Origin: Streptomyces sp. WMMB303
Lineage (GTDB): Bacteria > Actinomycetota > Actinomycetes > Streptomycetales > Streptomycetaceae
Length of the DNA stretch: 64,000 bases
Direction: 5' to 3'
NCBI RefSeq assembly: GCF_029351045.1
Contig: NZ_JARKIN010000001.1
Location: forward strand, 5,239,001 to 5,303,000
Shown: in pieces, positions 17,437 to 25,268 of the stretch
How the letters are laid out: each line of letters starts with the position of its first letter
Numbering within the stretch: the stretch's first letter is position 1
Translations under genes and position numbers: made by a program
Notes under the pieces: generated by a model
Told to the model about the DNA's origin: nothing
The model's input: only the letters and a program-made list of their open reading frames with translations
Databases searched by the model: none

Positions 17437-18287
17437 GCGTTCGTCTCTCCCTCTGCCGCCTCGGCCGCGGCCGGTGTCCCACCGGCCGGCTCGTGCTGTC
17501 CGTCCATGGTGCGGGCCTGCGGCCCGTCCTCCCGGACGGCGCGCTGCTCCCGCCTGCGGGCCGCCGCCTTGCGCATGTCGTACCGCTCGGCGGGCGCCGG
17601 CTCGCCGCGGACGACGGCGAGCTGCTCGCTGACGGCGTCCATCATGACGTCGGTGACCTCGCGGAGCACTTCGGCGGTGGGCTCCCGGTCATAGAACGCC
17701 GAGAGGTCCAGCGGCGGGCCCGCCTGCACGGTGAGCGTCTTGCGGGGGAAGAGCCGGAGCTTCTTCTCCTTGGCGTACGGCGGCATCGCGAGATTGGCGC
17801 CCCACTGCGCGACGGGGACGACGGGCGCCCTGGTCAGCAGCGCGACCCGGGCGGCACCGGTCTTGCCGGCCATCGGCCACATCTCCGGGTCGCGGGTGAG
17901 GGTGCCCTCGGGGTAGAAGGCGACGCACTCGCCCTTCTCGATGGCGTCCACGGCGGCCCGGAAGGCGCCCACCGCGTCCGCGGACTCCCGGTAGACGGGA
18001 ATCTGCCCGGTTCCGCGCATCACGGCGCCCACGAAGCCGCCCTTGAACAGGCCCACCTTGGCCAGGAACCGGGGGACCCGGCCGGTGTTGTACTGGTAAT
18101 GCGCGTAGGAGAGCGGGTCGAGATACGAGTTGTGGTTGACGACGGTGATGAAGCCGCCGTCCCGCGGAATGTGCTCCATTCCGCGCCAGTCCCGTTTGAA
18201 GAGCAGGATGAGCGGCGGTTTTGCCAGAACCGCGGCCAGGCGGTACCAGAAGCCGATCTTCCTGGGTTTGCCGTCACTCCCCGGCAC
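17433..18287 (-). CDS. plsC: 1-acyl-sn-glycerol-3-phosphate acyltransferase
   Basis: 284-aa PlsC-type acyltransferase, acylating lysophosphatidic acid at the inner membrane. Motifs: NHNSYLD (the HX4D catalytic box), FYPEGTLTRDPEMW (motif III) and VVPVAQWG (motif IV). A hydrophobic N-terminal stretch (WYRLAAVLAKPPLILLF) may anchor it. The charged Ala/Arg/Glu-rich tail (about 225-284) is low complexity. GTG 18287 has AAGGGGG 6 nt upstream; the frame is open further but loses coding character. It overlaps gpsA by 4 nt, so the acceptor glycerol-3-phosphate and the acyltransferase are made together. Confidence 0.92.
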   Translation of the reverse strand: MPGSDGKPRKIGFWYRLAAVLAKPPLILLFKRDWRGMEHIPRDGGFITVVNHNSYLDPLSYAHYQYNTGRVPRFLAKVGLFKGGFVGAVMRGTGQIPVYRESADAVGAFRAAVDAIEKGECVAFYPEGTLTRDPEMWPMAGKTGAARVALLTRAPVVPVAQWGANLAMPPYAKEKKLRLFPRKTLTVQAGPPLDLSAFYDREPTAEVLREVTDVMMDAVSEQLAVVRGEPAPAERYDMRKAAARRREQRAVREDGPQARTMDGQHEPAGGTPAAAEAAEGETNA

Positions 18288-18546
18288 TGCGCGCCCCCTT
18301 CGGCCCGGCCTCTCCGGCAGGTGGTCGCGGGGTCGCTCCCGGCGCGGACACGGTTTGGCGGGACACCCGGACACCATCTCCTTAGGGGGCTCCTTGTGGG
18401 GCCCTTCCTGTGGGGGCACATCGACAACCGCACAAGTGTCGCCGCGGACTGCCTCGCTGTCGAGCACACTGTCCGTGCCCGACCGCAGGGCACACGGTAA
18501 CCCCGCCCGCTCCGAGCCGCTCGGGCAGCAGGTGAGAATGGGGTCG

Positions 18547-19209
18547 ATGAAGCCACATGTGACACCCGTGACGTGGACGCTCGTGGTGCCGCTGAAGCCT
18601 CTCCCCCGGGCCAAGAGCCGGCTGGCGGGCGTCCGGGGCGGCCCGGCCCTGCCCGCACTCGCGCTGGCGTTCGCGCAGGACACGGTCACCGCAGCGCTCG
18701 CCTGCCGGGCGGTGAGCGGTGTGGTGGTTGTCACGGACGATCCACTGGCCGCCGGCGAACTGCGCACCCTGGGCGCCAGCCCGGTGCCGGACCCGCCGGG
18801 CGGAGGGCTCAACGCCGCGCTCGCACACGGAGCGTCCGCGGCGCGCGCCGCGGACCCCGGCTCGGCCGTCGCCGCGCTCAACGCCGATCTTCCGGCACTG
18901 CGACCCGCGGAATTGGAGCGGGCCCTGAATACGGCCGCCGGATTTTCACGCGCTTTTCTCCCCGACGCCGCGGAAATCGGGACCACGCTGCTGACCGCTC
19001 TCCCCCGGACCCCGCTTTCCCCGGCTTTCGGCGGCCTCTCCAGGGCCCGGCACCGGGCTTCGGGGGCGGCGGAACTGCCGGTGGCGGGGGTGCCCAGCGT
19101 GCGTCAGGACGTGGACACACCCGCGGACCTGGCCGCGGCGAGCGCCTTGGGGATGGGCGGTTTCACCGCCGCGCTGCTCGCCGGGCCCGTACCGGACGCG
19201 GGCCGCTAG
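18547..19209 (+). CDS. cofC: 2-phospho-L-lactate/phosphoenolpyruvate guanylyltransferase (F420 biosynthesis)
   Basis: 220-aa CofC/FbiD, which activates phospholactate or PEP with GTP in coenzyme F420 synthesis. The diagnostic N-terminus is TLVVPLKPLPRAKSRLAG. Also ALAFAQDTVTAAL, VVTDDP, LNADLPALRPAEL (metal-binding Asp region) and VRQDVDTPADL near the C-terminus. ATG 18547 has GGTGAG about 9 nt upstream; ATG 18538 is three codons earlier. It is divergent from plsC (260 bp apart) and followed 9 nt later by a small gene. Confidence 0.9.
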   Translation: MKPHVTPVTWTLVVPLKPLPRAKSRLAGVRGGPALPALALAFAQDTVTAALACRAVSGVVVVTDDPLAAGELRTLGASPVPDPPGGGLNAALAHGASAARAADPGSAVAALNADLPALRPAELERALNTAAGFSRAFLPDAAEIGTTLLTALPRTPLSPAFGGLSRARHRASGAAELPVAGVPSVRQDVDTPADLAAASALGMGGFTAALLAGPVPDAGR

Positions 19210-19218
19210 GCTGCGGGT

Positions 19219-19422
19219 ATGCAGGCCACCGCGTACACCTACGATCCGGCGTCCCGGTCCGGCAGTGTGTTGCTGGACGACGGCACACCCCTCCCCTTCG
19301 AGGCCCCCGCGTTCGACGCGGGCGGGCTGCTGCTGCTCCGCCCCGGACAGCGGGTGCGGATCGAGACCGAGGGCGAGGGCGACGCACGCCGGATCACCGT
19401 GGTGACCCTGCAGACCCTGTAG
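19219..19422 (+). CDS. small beta-rich (cold-shock-like) protein, function unknown
   Basis: 67 aa, 9 nt after cofC, so co-transcribed. Pattern: AYTYDPASRSGSVLLDDGT, then LRPGQRVRIETEGEG and ITVVTLQTL, reminiscent of an OB/cold-shock beta-barrel (G-x-V, then R-x-G-Q-R-V), but the RNP1/RNP2 aromatic motifs of true CspA are absent. I recall similar small proteins conserved beside cofC in Streptomyces; their function is not known to me. Confidence 0.75.
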   Translation: MQATAYTYDPASRSGSVLLDDGTPLPFEAPAFDAGGLLLLRPGQRVRIETEGEGDARRITVVTLQTL

Positions 19423-19771
19423 CCGGCGCTGCCCGGCGGTGGAACGCCCGGAGGGCCGCGCGGAGCGGTTCCGGGGACAGACGGGCCGAGAGCCCGCTTC
19501 CCGGGGCCCTGGGCCCGAGCCGACGGGCGGGGCCGGGGCCCGGAGACCGGCGGGCCCCGGGCCGGCGCCGGGAACGGGCGGGGCCAGGGGTACCGGGCCG
19601 GACATGCCGCGGGCCGGGCTCCCCCGAGGGAGCCCGGCCCGGCGCTGGCGTCGCGGCGCGGTGCCGCGTGGTCCGCTCGCCGCTGGTGGCGTGCGCCGCC
19701 GGCGGGAGGGATCGTTTCCCCCGCTCAACCGCGGGGGGCGAGTCGCGTACGGACGAACCGCGGTACGCGAC
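19423..19771. other. convergent intergenic region with two hairpins
   Basis: No gene supported. It holds an 11-bp hairpin GCCGGGCTCCC / GGGAGCCCGGC at 19613-19638 without a T-tract, possibly the end of the cofC transcript, and the hupS stop-overlapping hairpin described separately. The sequence 19425-19600 is very GC-rich and featureless. Confidence 0.4.
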
Positions 19772-19773
19772 TC
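19740..19773 (-). terminator. hairpin overlapping the hupS stop codon
   Basis: 11-bp perfect arms GAGTCGCGTAC / GTACGCGACTC around a 12-nt loop. The right arm ends inside the TGA (19772-19774) of hupS. There is no U-tract, as is common for Streptomyces. It may act as a terminator or protect the 3' end. Confidence 0.5.
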
Positions 19774-20419
19774 ACCGCCGACGCGAGGTGGTCTTCTTGG
19801 CCGTGGTCTTGCGGGCGGCGGTCTTGCGCGCGGGAGCCTTCTTGGCGGTGCTCTTGCGCGCCGGGGCCTTCTTGGCCGTGGTGGCCTTGGCCGGGGCCTT
19901 CTTGGCGGTGGTCTTCTTGGCTGCGGCGGTCTTCGCCGGCGCCTTCTTCGCCGCCGTCTTCTTGGCGGTGGCCTTCTTCGCCGGTGCCGCCTTCTTCGCC
20001 GGCGTGGCCTTCTTGGCCGTGGTCTTCTTCGCCGCCGCCTTCTTGGCGCCCGCCTTCTTGGCCGTGGCCTTCTTGGTGGCCGTGCCGCCGGAGAGGCTGC
20101 CCTTGGGAGCCTTCTTGACCGCGACATCGTTCTTGGGGAGCTTCTTCGCGCCGCTCACCAGGTCCTTGAATCCGGCACCGGCGCGGAAGCGCGGCACGGA
20201 GGTCTTCTTCACCCGGACACGTTCACCGGTCTGCGGGTTGCGGGCGTACCGGGCCGGGCGGTCGACCTTCTCGAAAGAGCCGAAGCCGGTGACCGAAACT
20301 CGCTCACCGGCGACGACCGCACGAACGATCGCGTCCAGGACCACATCGACCGCGTCCGCGGCCTGCTGGCGTCCACCGAGGTCATCTTGGATAGCTTCAA
20401 CGAGCTGCGCCTTGTTCAC
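19772..20419 (-). CDS. hupS: histone-like HU protein with lysine-rich C-terminal tail
   Basis: 215-aa HupS. Residues 1-90 are a canonical HU fold (MNKAQLVEAIQDDLGG..., VSVTGFGSFEKVDRPARYARNPQTGE). Residues about 100-215 are a Lys/Ala/Pro repeat tail (KKA, PAKKA, TAKK units), similar to the tails of eukaryotic H1 and mycobacterial HupB. HupS is a nucleoid protein that, in Streptomyces, compacts DNA in spores. The repetitive tail DNA can misassemble, so its repeat number should be treated with caution. It is the only coding sequence here with this base pattern. Confidence 0.95.
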   Translation of the reverse strand: MNKAQLVEAIQDDLGGRQQAADAVDVVLDAIVRAVVAGERVSVTGFGSFEKVDRPARYARNPQTGERVRVKKTSVPRFRAGAGFKDLVSGAKKLPKNDVAVKKAPKGSLSGGTATKKATAKKAGAKKAAAKKTTAKKATPAKKAAPAKKATAKKTAAKKAPAKTAAAKKTTAKKAPAKATTAKKAPARKSTAKKAPARKTAARKTTAKKTTSRRR

Positions 20420-20543
20420 GTCTTCCCCTTCGGAGACATTGCCGGAACGAATGTGTTCAGCTTTTTCGCACGCTAGGCAGATATATACCGCAAATCAAAC
20501 ACGAAACGGGCGAATCACCCTTGTGCCGCAACGAACTCGCCCG

Positions 20544-20798
20544 TCACGGAGTTCCGTCCGTGCGTACGTCCCCTGCCGCGGCGCTGAACCGCCCCTCGTC
20601 GATGTCGGCCATCAAGCGCTCCAGACGCCGTTCGGCACCGGCGAGATCGTGCTTGGCAGCCGCGGTGATGACGAGCAGCTTCCGGGCCAGCGGCACCCGT
20701 GCGCCCTGCGGGATGCGCGGGGAGCGCACCCGCGAGTGCGCCTCCTTCAGTCGGGCGGCGAGTCGGTCGTAGAGCTCCAGTTGACCGTCGCGTTCCAT
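20544..20798 (-). CDS. conserved small protein of unknown function
   Basis: 84 aa from ATG 20798. Predicted mostly helical and charged: LELYDRLAARLKEAHSRVR, VPLARKLLVITAAAKHDLAG, AERRLERLMADIDEGRF. No known domain. It lies 124 nt upstream of hupS on the same strand with an AT-rich gap between, where hupS probably has its own promoter. I did not identify a family. Regular third-position GC supports it being real. Confidence 0.65.
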   Translation of the reverse strand: MERDGQLELYDRLAARLKEAHSRVRSPRIPQGARVPLARKLLVITAAAKHDLAGAERRLERLMADIDEGRFSAAAGDVRTDGTP

Positions 20799-21000
20799 GC
20801 GGTGATTGTGCCATTGGGGATGAGTTGTCGCTTCCAGCGGGTCAGCGTACGGCGGGGACGTAGCAGGTGTGGGCCCCAACTCCACCGGGAAGGAGCCGTG
20901 TTGGCACCTCCCGGCGAAACGTGCGGGCGAGTCGCGAACAGCACTGTGTCTCAGTGCGACAGGAGCCTGCGTCAAGACTAATTCACGTCATTCGTCAGCG

Positions 21001-21020
21001 CACGTGTGTGCGCACACGTG
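21001..21020. promoter_or_regulatory. perfect 8-bp-arm palindrome, possible operator
   Basis: CACGTGTG-TGCG-CACACGTG: 8-bp arms, 4-bp spacer, embedded in a non-coding region about 200 bp upstream (minus sense) of the 84-aa gene and 180 bp downstream of leuD. The bound factor is unknown. Confidence 0.35.
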
Positions 21021-21120
21021 GCGCACGGCGGCGGCGCCGTTCCGGGGTGGCCGCACCACCCGCCGGGGCCGTCGGCCCCTTCCCTTCGCATCCGCCGCAC
21101 GCCCCACGGCACAACAGCAG

Positions 21121-21150
21121 CGCGCCCCCGCCGGGTGCGGCGGGGGCGCG
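21121..21150 (-). terminator. leuCD terminator hairpin
   Basis: 12-bp perfect stem CGCGCCCCCGCC / GGCGGGGGCGCG with a 6-nt loop, 56 bp after the leuD stop. The T5 tract lies on the plus-strand side, so on the minus strand it would be a U-less terminator of the kind common in Streptomyces. Confidence 0.55.
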
Positions 21151-21206
21151 AAGAGCGCTTTTTGAGGGGTGCTCAGCCCTGCGGCGCCGGAGCGGGCGCG
21201 GGCAGG

Positions 21207-21800
21207 TCAGGCAGCCGTCGTGCGCGGCTTGAAGGCGGCCCGGGAGCTCTCGAACTCCGCGATGGCCTCCTCGTTCTTCAGAGTGAGGCTGATGTCGTCC
21301 AGCCCCTCCAGCAGGCGCCAGCGGGCGTTCTCGTCCAGTTCGAAGTCCGCGTCGACGCCGGGCGCCAGCACCTTGCGCCGGACCAGGTCCACGGTCACCT
21401 CGGTGGCCGGATCGCCCTCCGCCAGCCGCCACAGCTCCTCCACCGTCTCCTGCGGCAGCACCACCGTGAGCAGGCCGTTCTTGAGCGAGTTGCCCCGGAA
21501 GATGTCGGCGAACCGGGAGGAGACGACGGCCTTGAAGCCGTAGTTCTGCAGCGCCCAGACCGCGTGCTCCCGGGAGGAGCCGGTACCGAAGTCGGGACCG
21601 GCGACGAGTACCGTGCCCCCTTGGTGAGCCGACTGGTTGAGGACGAACTCCGGGTCCTTGCGCCAGGCCTCGAAGAGGCCGTCCTCGAAGCCGTCGCGGG
21701 TGACCTTCTTGAGCCAGTGGGCCGGGATGATCTGGTCGGTGTCGACATTGCTGCGGCGCAGCGGGACGGCCCGGCCGGTGTGGGTGGTGAAGGCTTCCAT
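21207..21800 (-). CDS. leuD: 3-isopropylmalate dehydratase small subunit
   Basis: 197-aa LeuD, the swivel domain of isopropylmalate isomerase (leucine biosynthesis). Signatures: VDTDQIIPAHWLKKVTRDGF, VAGPDFGTGSSREHAVWAL and FADIFRGNSLKNGLL. It lies 30 nt downstream of leuC and must pair with it to form the active heterodimer. Confidence 0.96.
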   Translation of the reverse strand: MEAFTTHTGRAVPLRRSNVDTDQIIPAHWLKKVTRDGFEDGLFEAWRKDPEFVLNQSAHQGGTVLVAGPDFGTGSSREHAVWALQNYGFKAVVSSRFADIFRGNSLKNGLLTVVLPQETVEELWRLAEGDPATEVTVDLVRRKVLAPGVDADFELDENARWRLLEGLDDISLTLKNEEAIAEFESSRAAFKPRTTAA

Positions 21801-21830
21801 CAGTGCGTCTCCCTTGAGCTTCCCGGACCG

Positions 21831-23255
21831 TCAGACCGCGGCCGGCTCGCGTACATCGGCCAGGTCGGCGGGCGAGGCCAGGTGGCCCAGTACCGCCGTC
21901 GCCGCCGCCACCTGGGGTGAGACCAGATGGGTGCGTCCGCCCTTGCCCTGGCGGCCCTCGAAGTTGCGGTTCGAGGTGGAGGCGGCCCGCTCACCGGGCT
22001 GGAGCTGGTCGGGGTTCATCCCCAGGCACATCGAGCAGCCCGCGTGCCGCCACTCGGCTCCGGCGGCGGTGAACACCGCGTCCAGCCCCTCCTCGACGGC
22101 CTGCAGCGCGACCCGCACGGAGCCGGGCACGACCAGCATCCGGACTCCGTCGGCCACCGTGCGCCCCTCCAGCACCGCGGCGGCCGAACGCAGGTCCTCG
22201 ATCCGGCCGTTGGTGCACGAGCCGACGAAGACGGTGTCGACGGCGACCTCGCGCAGCGGCTGCCCGGCGCTCAGCCCCATGTAGTCCAGGGCCTTCTCCG
22301 CCGCGTACCGCTCGCTGGCGTCCTCGAAGGAGGCCGGGTCCGGCACCGCGTGCGACAGCGGCGCGCCCTGTCCGGGGTTGGTGCCCCAGGTGACGAATGG
22401 CGCGAGCTCGGACGCCTCGATGACCACCTCGTGGTCGAAGACCGCGTCCTGGTCGGTGCGCAGCGTCTTCCAGTAGGCGACCGCCTCGTCCCACTCCGCG
22501 CCGGCGGGGGCGTGGTCGCGGCCCTGGACGTAGGCGAAGGTGGTCTCGTCCGGGGCGATCATCCCGGCCCGGGCGCCGGCCTCGATGGACATGTTGCAGA
22601 TGGTCATGCGGGCTTCCATCGACAGCTTCTCGATGGCCTCGCCCCGGTACTCGATCACATACCCCTGTCCGCCGCCGGTGCCGATCCTGGCGATGACGGC
22701 CAGGATCAGGTCCTTGGCGGTGACGTCCTCGGGCAGCTCGCCGTTCACGGTGACCGCCATGGTGCGGAACGGCGCCATGGGCAGCGTCTGGGTCGCGAGC
22801 ACGTGCTCGACCTGGGAGGTGCCGATACCGAAGGCCAGCGCACCGAACGCGCCGTGGGTGGAGGTGTGGCTGTCCCCGCAGACCACGGTCGTGCCGGGCT
22901 GGGTCAGCCCCAGCTGCGGCCCGACCACGTGCACGACACCCTGTTCGACGTCGCCCAGCGGGTGCAGCCGCACCCCGAAGTCCGCGCAGTTCTTCCGCAG
23001 GGTCTCCAACTGGATGCGGGAGACCGGATCGGCGATCGGCTTGTCGATGTCGAGCGTGGGGGTGTTGTGGTCCTCGGTCGCGATGGTCAGATCCGTCCGC
23101 CGCACGGCACGGCCCGCCTTGCGGAGTCCGTCGAAGGCCTGCGGGCTGGTCACCTCGTGGAGCAGGTGCAGATCGATGAAGAGAAGGTCCGGCTCGCCTT
23201 CCGCTCGCCTGACGACATGGTCGTCCCAGACCTTCTCCGCGAGTGTGCGTCCCAT
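21831..23255 (-). CDS. leuC: 3-isopropylmalate dehydratase large subunit
   Basis: 474-aa LeuC, an aconitase-family [4Fe-4S] enzyme. It interconverts 2- and 3-isopropylmalate. Cluster ligands are seen in VFVGSCTNGRIEDL and HAGCSMCLGMNPD. Other signatures: VCGDSHTSTHGAFGALAFGI and MTICNMSIEAGARAG. ATG 23255 has GGAGGGA about 5 nt upstream; the frame is open to 23291, but that extension lacks family similarity. Divergent from ndgR, 166 bp apart. Confidence 0.96.
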   Translation of the reverse strand: MGRTLAEKVWDDHVVRRAEGEPDLLFIDLHLLHEVTSPQAFDGLRKAGRAVRRTDLTIATEDHNTPTLDIDKPIADPVSRIQLETLRKNCADFGVRLHPLGDVEQGVVHVVGPQLGLTQPGTTVVCGDSHTSTHGAFGALAFGIGTSQVEHVLATQTLPMAPFRTMAVTVNGELPEDVTAKDLILAVIARIGTGGGQGYVIEYRGEAIEKLSMEARMTICNMSIEAGARAGMIAPDETTFAYVQGRDHAPAGAEWDEAVAYWKTLRTDQDAVFDHEVVIEASELAPFVTWGTNPGQGAPLSHAVPDPASFEDASERYAAEKALDYMGLSAGQPLREVAVDTVFVGSCTNGRIEDLRSAAAVLEGRTVADGVRMLVVPGSVRVALQAVEEGLDAVFTAAGAEWRHAGCSMCLGMNPDQLQPGERAASTSNRNFEGRQGKGGRTHLVSPQVAAATAVLGHLASPADLADVREPAAV

Positions 23256-23389
23256 CGCATTCCCTCCGGTCGGCAGCGCCGCCGACCACATGTCGAGATC
23301 AGTACCTCCCCCGGCCTGCGGCCGGGGGACCCCCGCGCAGCGGCGGCCCGTCCCTCAAGATTGGCGGTTCGCCGGGAAAATTGAACTTG

Positions 23390-23408
23390 CGTTTCACAGT
23401 TTGAGACG
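23390..23408. promoter_or_regulatory. candidate NdgR (IclR) operator between leuC and ndgR
   Basis: 19-bp imperfect palindrome CGTTTCA-CAGTT-TGAGACG (6 of 7 arm positions match), lying 14 bp before the ndgR ATG and 134 bp before leuC. Placement at the ndgR start fits autoregulation. NdgR-type proteins are known regulators of leuCD in Streptomyces; that this exact site is bound is inferred. Confidence 0.5.
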
Positions 23409-23421
23409 TGAGTATCGACGC

Positions 23422-24144
23422 ATGGACAACTCTAGCGGCGTCGGCGTTCTCGACAAGGCAGCTCTGGTACTGAGCGCTCTGGAGTCCGGTCCGGCCACCC
23501 TCGCCGGGCTGGTCTCCGCGACCGGTCTCGCGCGCCCCACGGCGCACCGGCTCGCGGTGGCTCTCGAGCACCACCGCATGGTGGCCCGTGACATGCAGGG
23601 CCGGTTCATCCTCGGTCCCCGGCTGGGCGAGCTGGCCGCGGCGGCGGGCGAGGACCGGCTTCTGGCGGCGGCGGGCCCGGTCCTCACCCACCTGCGCGAT
23701 GTGACCGGCGAGAGCGCGCAGCTCTACCGCCGCCAAGGCGACATGCGCATCTGCGTGGCCGCGGCGGAACGCCTCTCCGGGCTGCGGGACACCGTGCCGG
23801 TCGGCTCCACCCTGCCCATGAAGGCGGGCTCGGCCGCGCAGATCCTGATGGCCTGGGAGGAGCCCGAGCGGCTGCACCGCGGGCTGCAGGGCGCCCGCTT
23901 CACCGCCACCGCGCTCTCCGGCGTGCGGCGCCGGGGCTGGGCCCAGTCGATCGGCGAGCGGGAGCCGGGCGTGGCGTCCGTCTCGGCCCCCGTGCGCGGC
24001 CCGTCGAACCGGGTGGTGGCAGCGGTCTCCGTCTCCGGGCCCATCGAGCGGCTCACCCGGCACCCCGGCCGGATGCACGCCCAGGCCATCGTGGACGCGG
24101 CGACCCGGCTCAGCGAGTCGTTGCGGCGGCCGGGCGCGATCTGA
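23422..24144 (+). CDS. ndgR: IclR-family regulator of amino-acid metabolism (NdgR/AreB type)
   Basis: 240 aa. N-terminal winged HTH (about 5-65): VGVLDKAALVLSALESGPAT, then GLARPTAHRLAVALE. The C-terminal IclR effector domain (about 75-240) includes QLYRRQGDMRICVAAAE, VPVGSTLPMKAGSAAQILM and ASVSAPVRGPSNRVVAAVSV. The position divergent from leuCD is diagnostic of NdgR, which controls branched-chain and sulphur amino-acid genes and links nitrogen supply to development. No strong Shine-Dalgarno is present (GTGAG about 9 nt upstream), so translation from a very short leader is possible. Confidence 0.9.
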   Translation: MDNSSGVGVLDKAALVLSALESGPATLAGLVSATGLARPTAHRLAVALEHHRMVARDMQGRFILGPRLGELAAAAGEDRLLAAAGPVLTHLRDVTGESAQLYRRQGDMRICVAAAERLSGLRDTVPVGSTLPMKAGSAAQILMAWEEPERLHRGLQGARFTATALSGVRRRGWAQSIGEREPGVASVSAPVRGPSNRVVAAVSVSGPIERLTRHPGRMHAQAIVDAATRLSESLRRPGAI

Positions 24145-24233
24145 CCCCGGGACCGGCGCACGGCATCCCCGTCCGCCGCTGCACGCCCGGCCTGCGACAG
24201 GTTCAGGCCGCACCGGAGGCAGCCGCCCGCGAG

Positions 24234-24789
24234 GTGCTGGACGCCGTGGACGAGGCGTCGCTCTCCCCGCACGAACGGCTGGGCACGGCCGCCTGGGCGC
24301 GCTCCCCCGCCCGGTACCGCCGCGCAGGCCGGCACCGGCACCGAGGACGCCGAGAGCGAGGACGCCGACAGCGCACGGCGCGAGGTGAGCGCGCTGTTCG
24401 ACGGGCTCGGCCGGCAGCAGGACGGCCCCGACTCCCCGCCCGGACGGGCGCTGACCGAGGCCGTCGCCGCGCTCACCCGGCCCGGCTACCCCTGTGACGC
24501 GGCGCATCTGACGCTGTTCGCGCGGGCCGCCGAACGCACGGCCGTGGGCGAACTGGACCTGCTGGGGAGCTTTCCCGACCAGGCGGCCCGGGTGGAGGCC
24601 GGCGTGGCGCTGACGGTGCTGTACGAACCCGTGCTGCTGAGCCTGCGGCGGCTCGCACACGTGGAGGAGTCGGCGCGCCGGTTCGGGGCCCAGACTGACG
24701 AACCACGGAGGGAGCGCGGGGAGCGGGAGGCGAAGCGGACGGGTGGCGGCACGACGAAGGCCCCGCACCTGAGTGCGGGGCCTTCGTGA
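24234..24789 (+). pseudogene. probable frameshifted gene after ndgR
   Basis: Two good-looking coding segments in different frames. 24234-24310 reads VLDAVDEASLSPHERLGTAA and WARSPARYRR. From about 24330 the next frame reads TEDAESEDADSARREVSALF and continues AHLTLFARAAERTAVGELDL to RRLAHVEESARRFG near 24690. Removing one C from the C5 run at 24304-24308 joins them into one ORF. The 3' end runs into the tRNA terminator, so the true stop is unclear. Function unknown. It could be a real frameshift, a sequencing error, or just a 134-aa ORF from GTG 24385. Confidence 0.4.
24755..24786 (-). terminator. terminator of the tRNA operon
   Basis: 14-bp perfect stem CGAAGGCCCCGCAC / GTGCGGGGCCTTCG with a 4-nt loop, 9 bp past the 3' end of the last tRNA-Glu. 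Possibly bidirectional. Confidence 0.8.
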
Positions 24790-24794
24790 TCGAG

Positions 24795-24867
24795 TACCCC
24801 CGACCGGATTCGAACCGGCGCTACCGCCTTGAGAGGGCGGCGTGCTAGGCCGCTACACAACGGGGGC
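24795..24867 (-). tRNA. tRNA-Glu (anticodon CUC), copy 2
   Basis: 73-nt cloverleaf: acceptor GCCCCCG / CGGGGGT with discriminator A, anticodon stem CCGCC / GGCGG around loop CTCTCAA (anticodon CUC), T-loop TTCGAAT. CCA is not encoded. Identical to the copy at 24914-24986. Reads GAG codons, the dominant Glu codon in this GC-rich genome. Confidence 0.95.
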
Positions 24868-24913
24868 CCTATCTGTGATCCCACCCGGGTCTGCCGACTC
24901 CGGACGGAATCCG

Positions 24914-24986
24914 TACCCCCGACCGGATTCGAACCGGCGCTACCGCCTTGAGAGGGCGGCGTGCTAGGCCGCTACACAACGGGGGC
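24914..24986 (-). tRNA. tRNA-Glu (anticodon CUC), copy 1
   Basis: Identical in sequence to the other tRNA-Glu (same acceptor, CUC anticodon, T-loop) and separated from it by 46 bp of unrelated spacer, so a tandem duplication of the gene only. Transcribed from upstream of tRNA-Gln on the minus strand. Confidence 0.95.
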
Positions 24987-25033
24987 CTCGATCTCGCAGA
25001 ACGTGAACGCTTTCGAACAGAACGCGGATCTTG

Positions 25034-25105
25034 CTGGGCTACCAGGACTCGAACCTAGACTAACTGAACCAGAATCAGTCGTGCTGCCAATTACACCATA
25101 GCCCA
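25034..25105 (-). tRNA. tRNA-Gln (anticodon CUG)
   Basis: 72-nt cloverleaf: acceptor TGGGCTA / TAGCCCA with discriminator G, anticodon stem ACTGA / TCAGT around loop TTCTGGT (anticodon CUG), T-loop TTCGAGT. Actinobacteria lack GlnRS, so this tRNA is mischarged with Glu by GltX and then amidated by GatCAB. gltX is the next gene upstream on the same strand. Confidence 0.95.
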
Positions 25106-25268
25106 CCGAAACGCAACCCCCTGGGGGATTTTGTCTGGGTGGCCGCCTTCGGTTCCGGCCTTCTCGGCCTGCCCCGTTCGGCGACAGACAGAACATTACC
25201 TGATCGAGGACGGTGCTCCAAAACGAGTTCCCGGCGCCCGCTCCGGGGCACCGTCCCCACCTCGGCGG

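Larger units (their letters stand above)
20799..21206. other. intergenic region with palindrome and hairpin
   Basis: 408 bp with no supported gene. It contains a perfect palindrome at 21001-21020 and a strong hairpin at 21121-21150, each listed separately. The rest has no clear function. Confidence 0.35.

Noticed and set aside
24795..24986. tRNA duplication as an integration (att) site
   Set aside because: No integrase or mobile genes nearby, and the two copies are full, identical genes 46 bp apart; a simple gene duplication.
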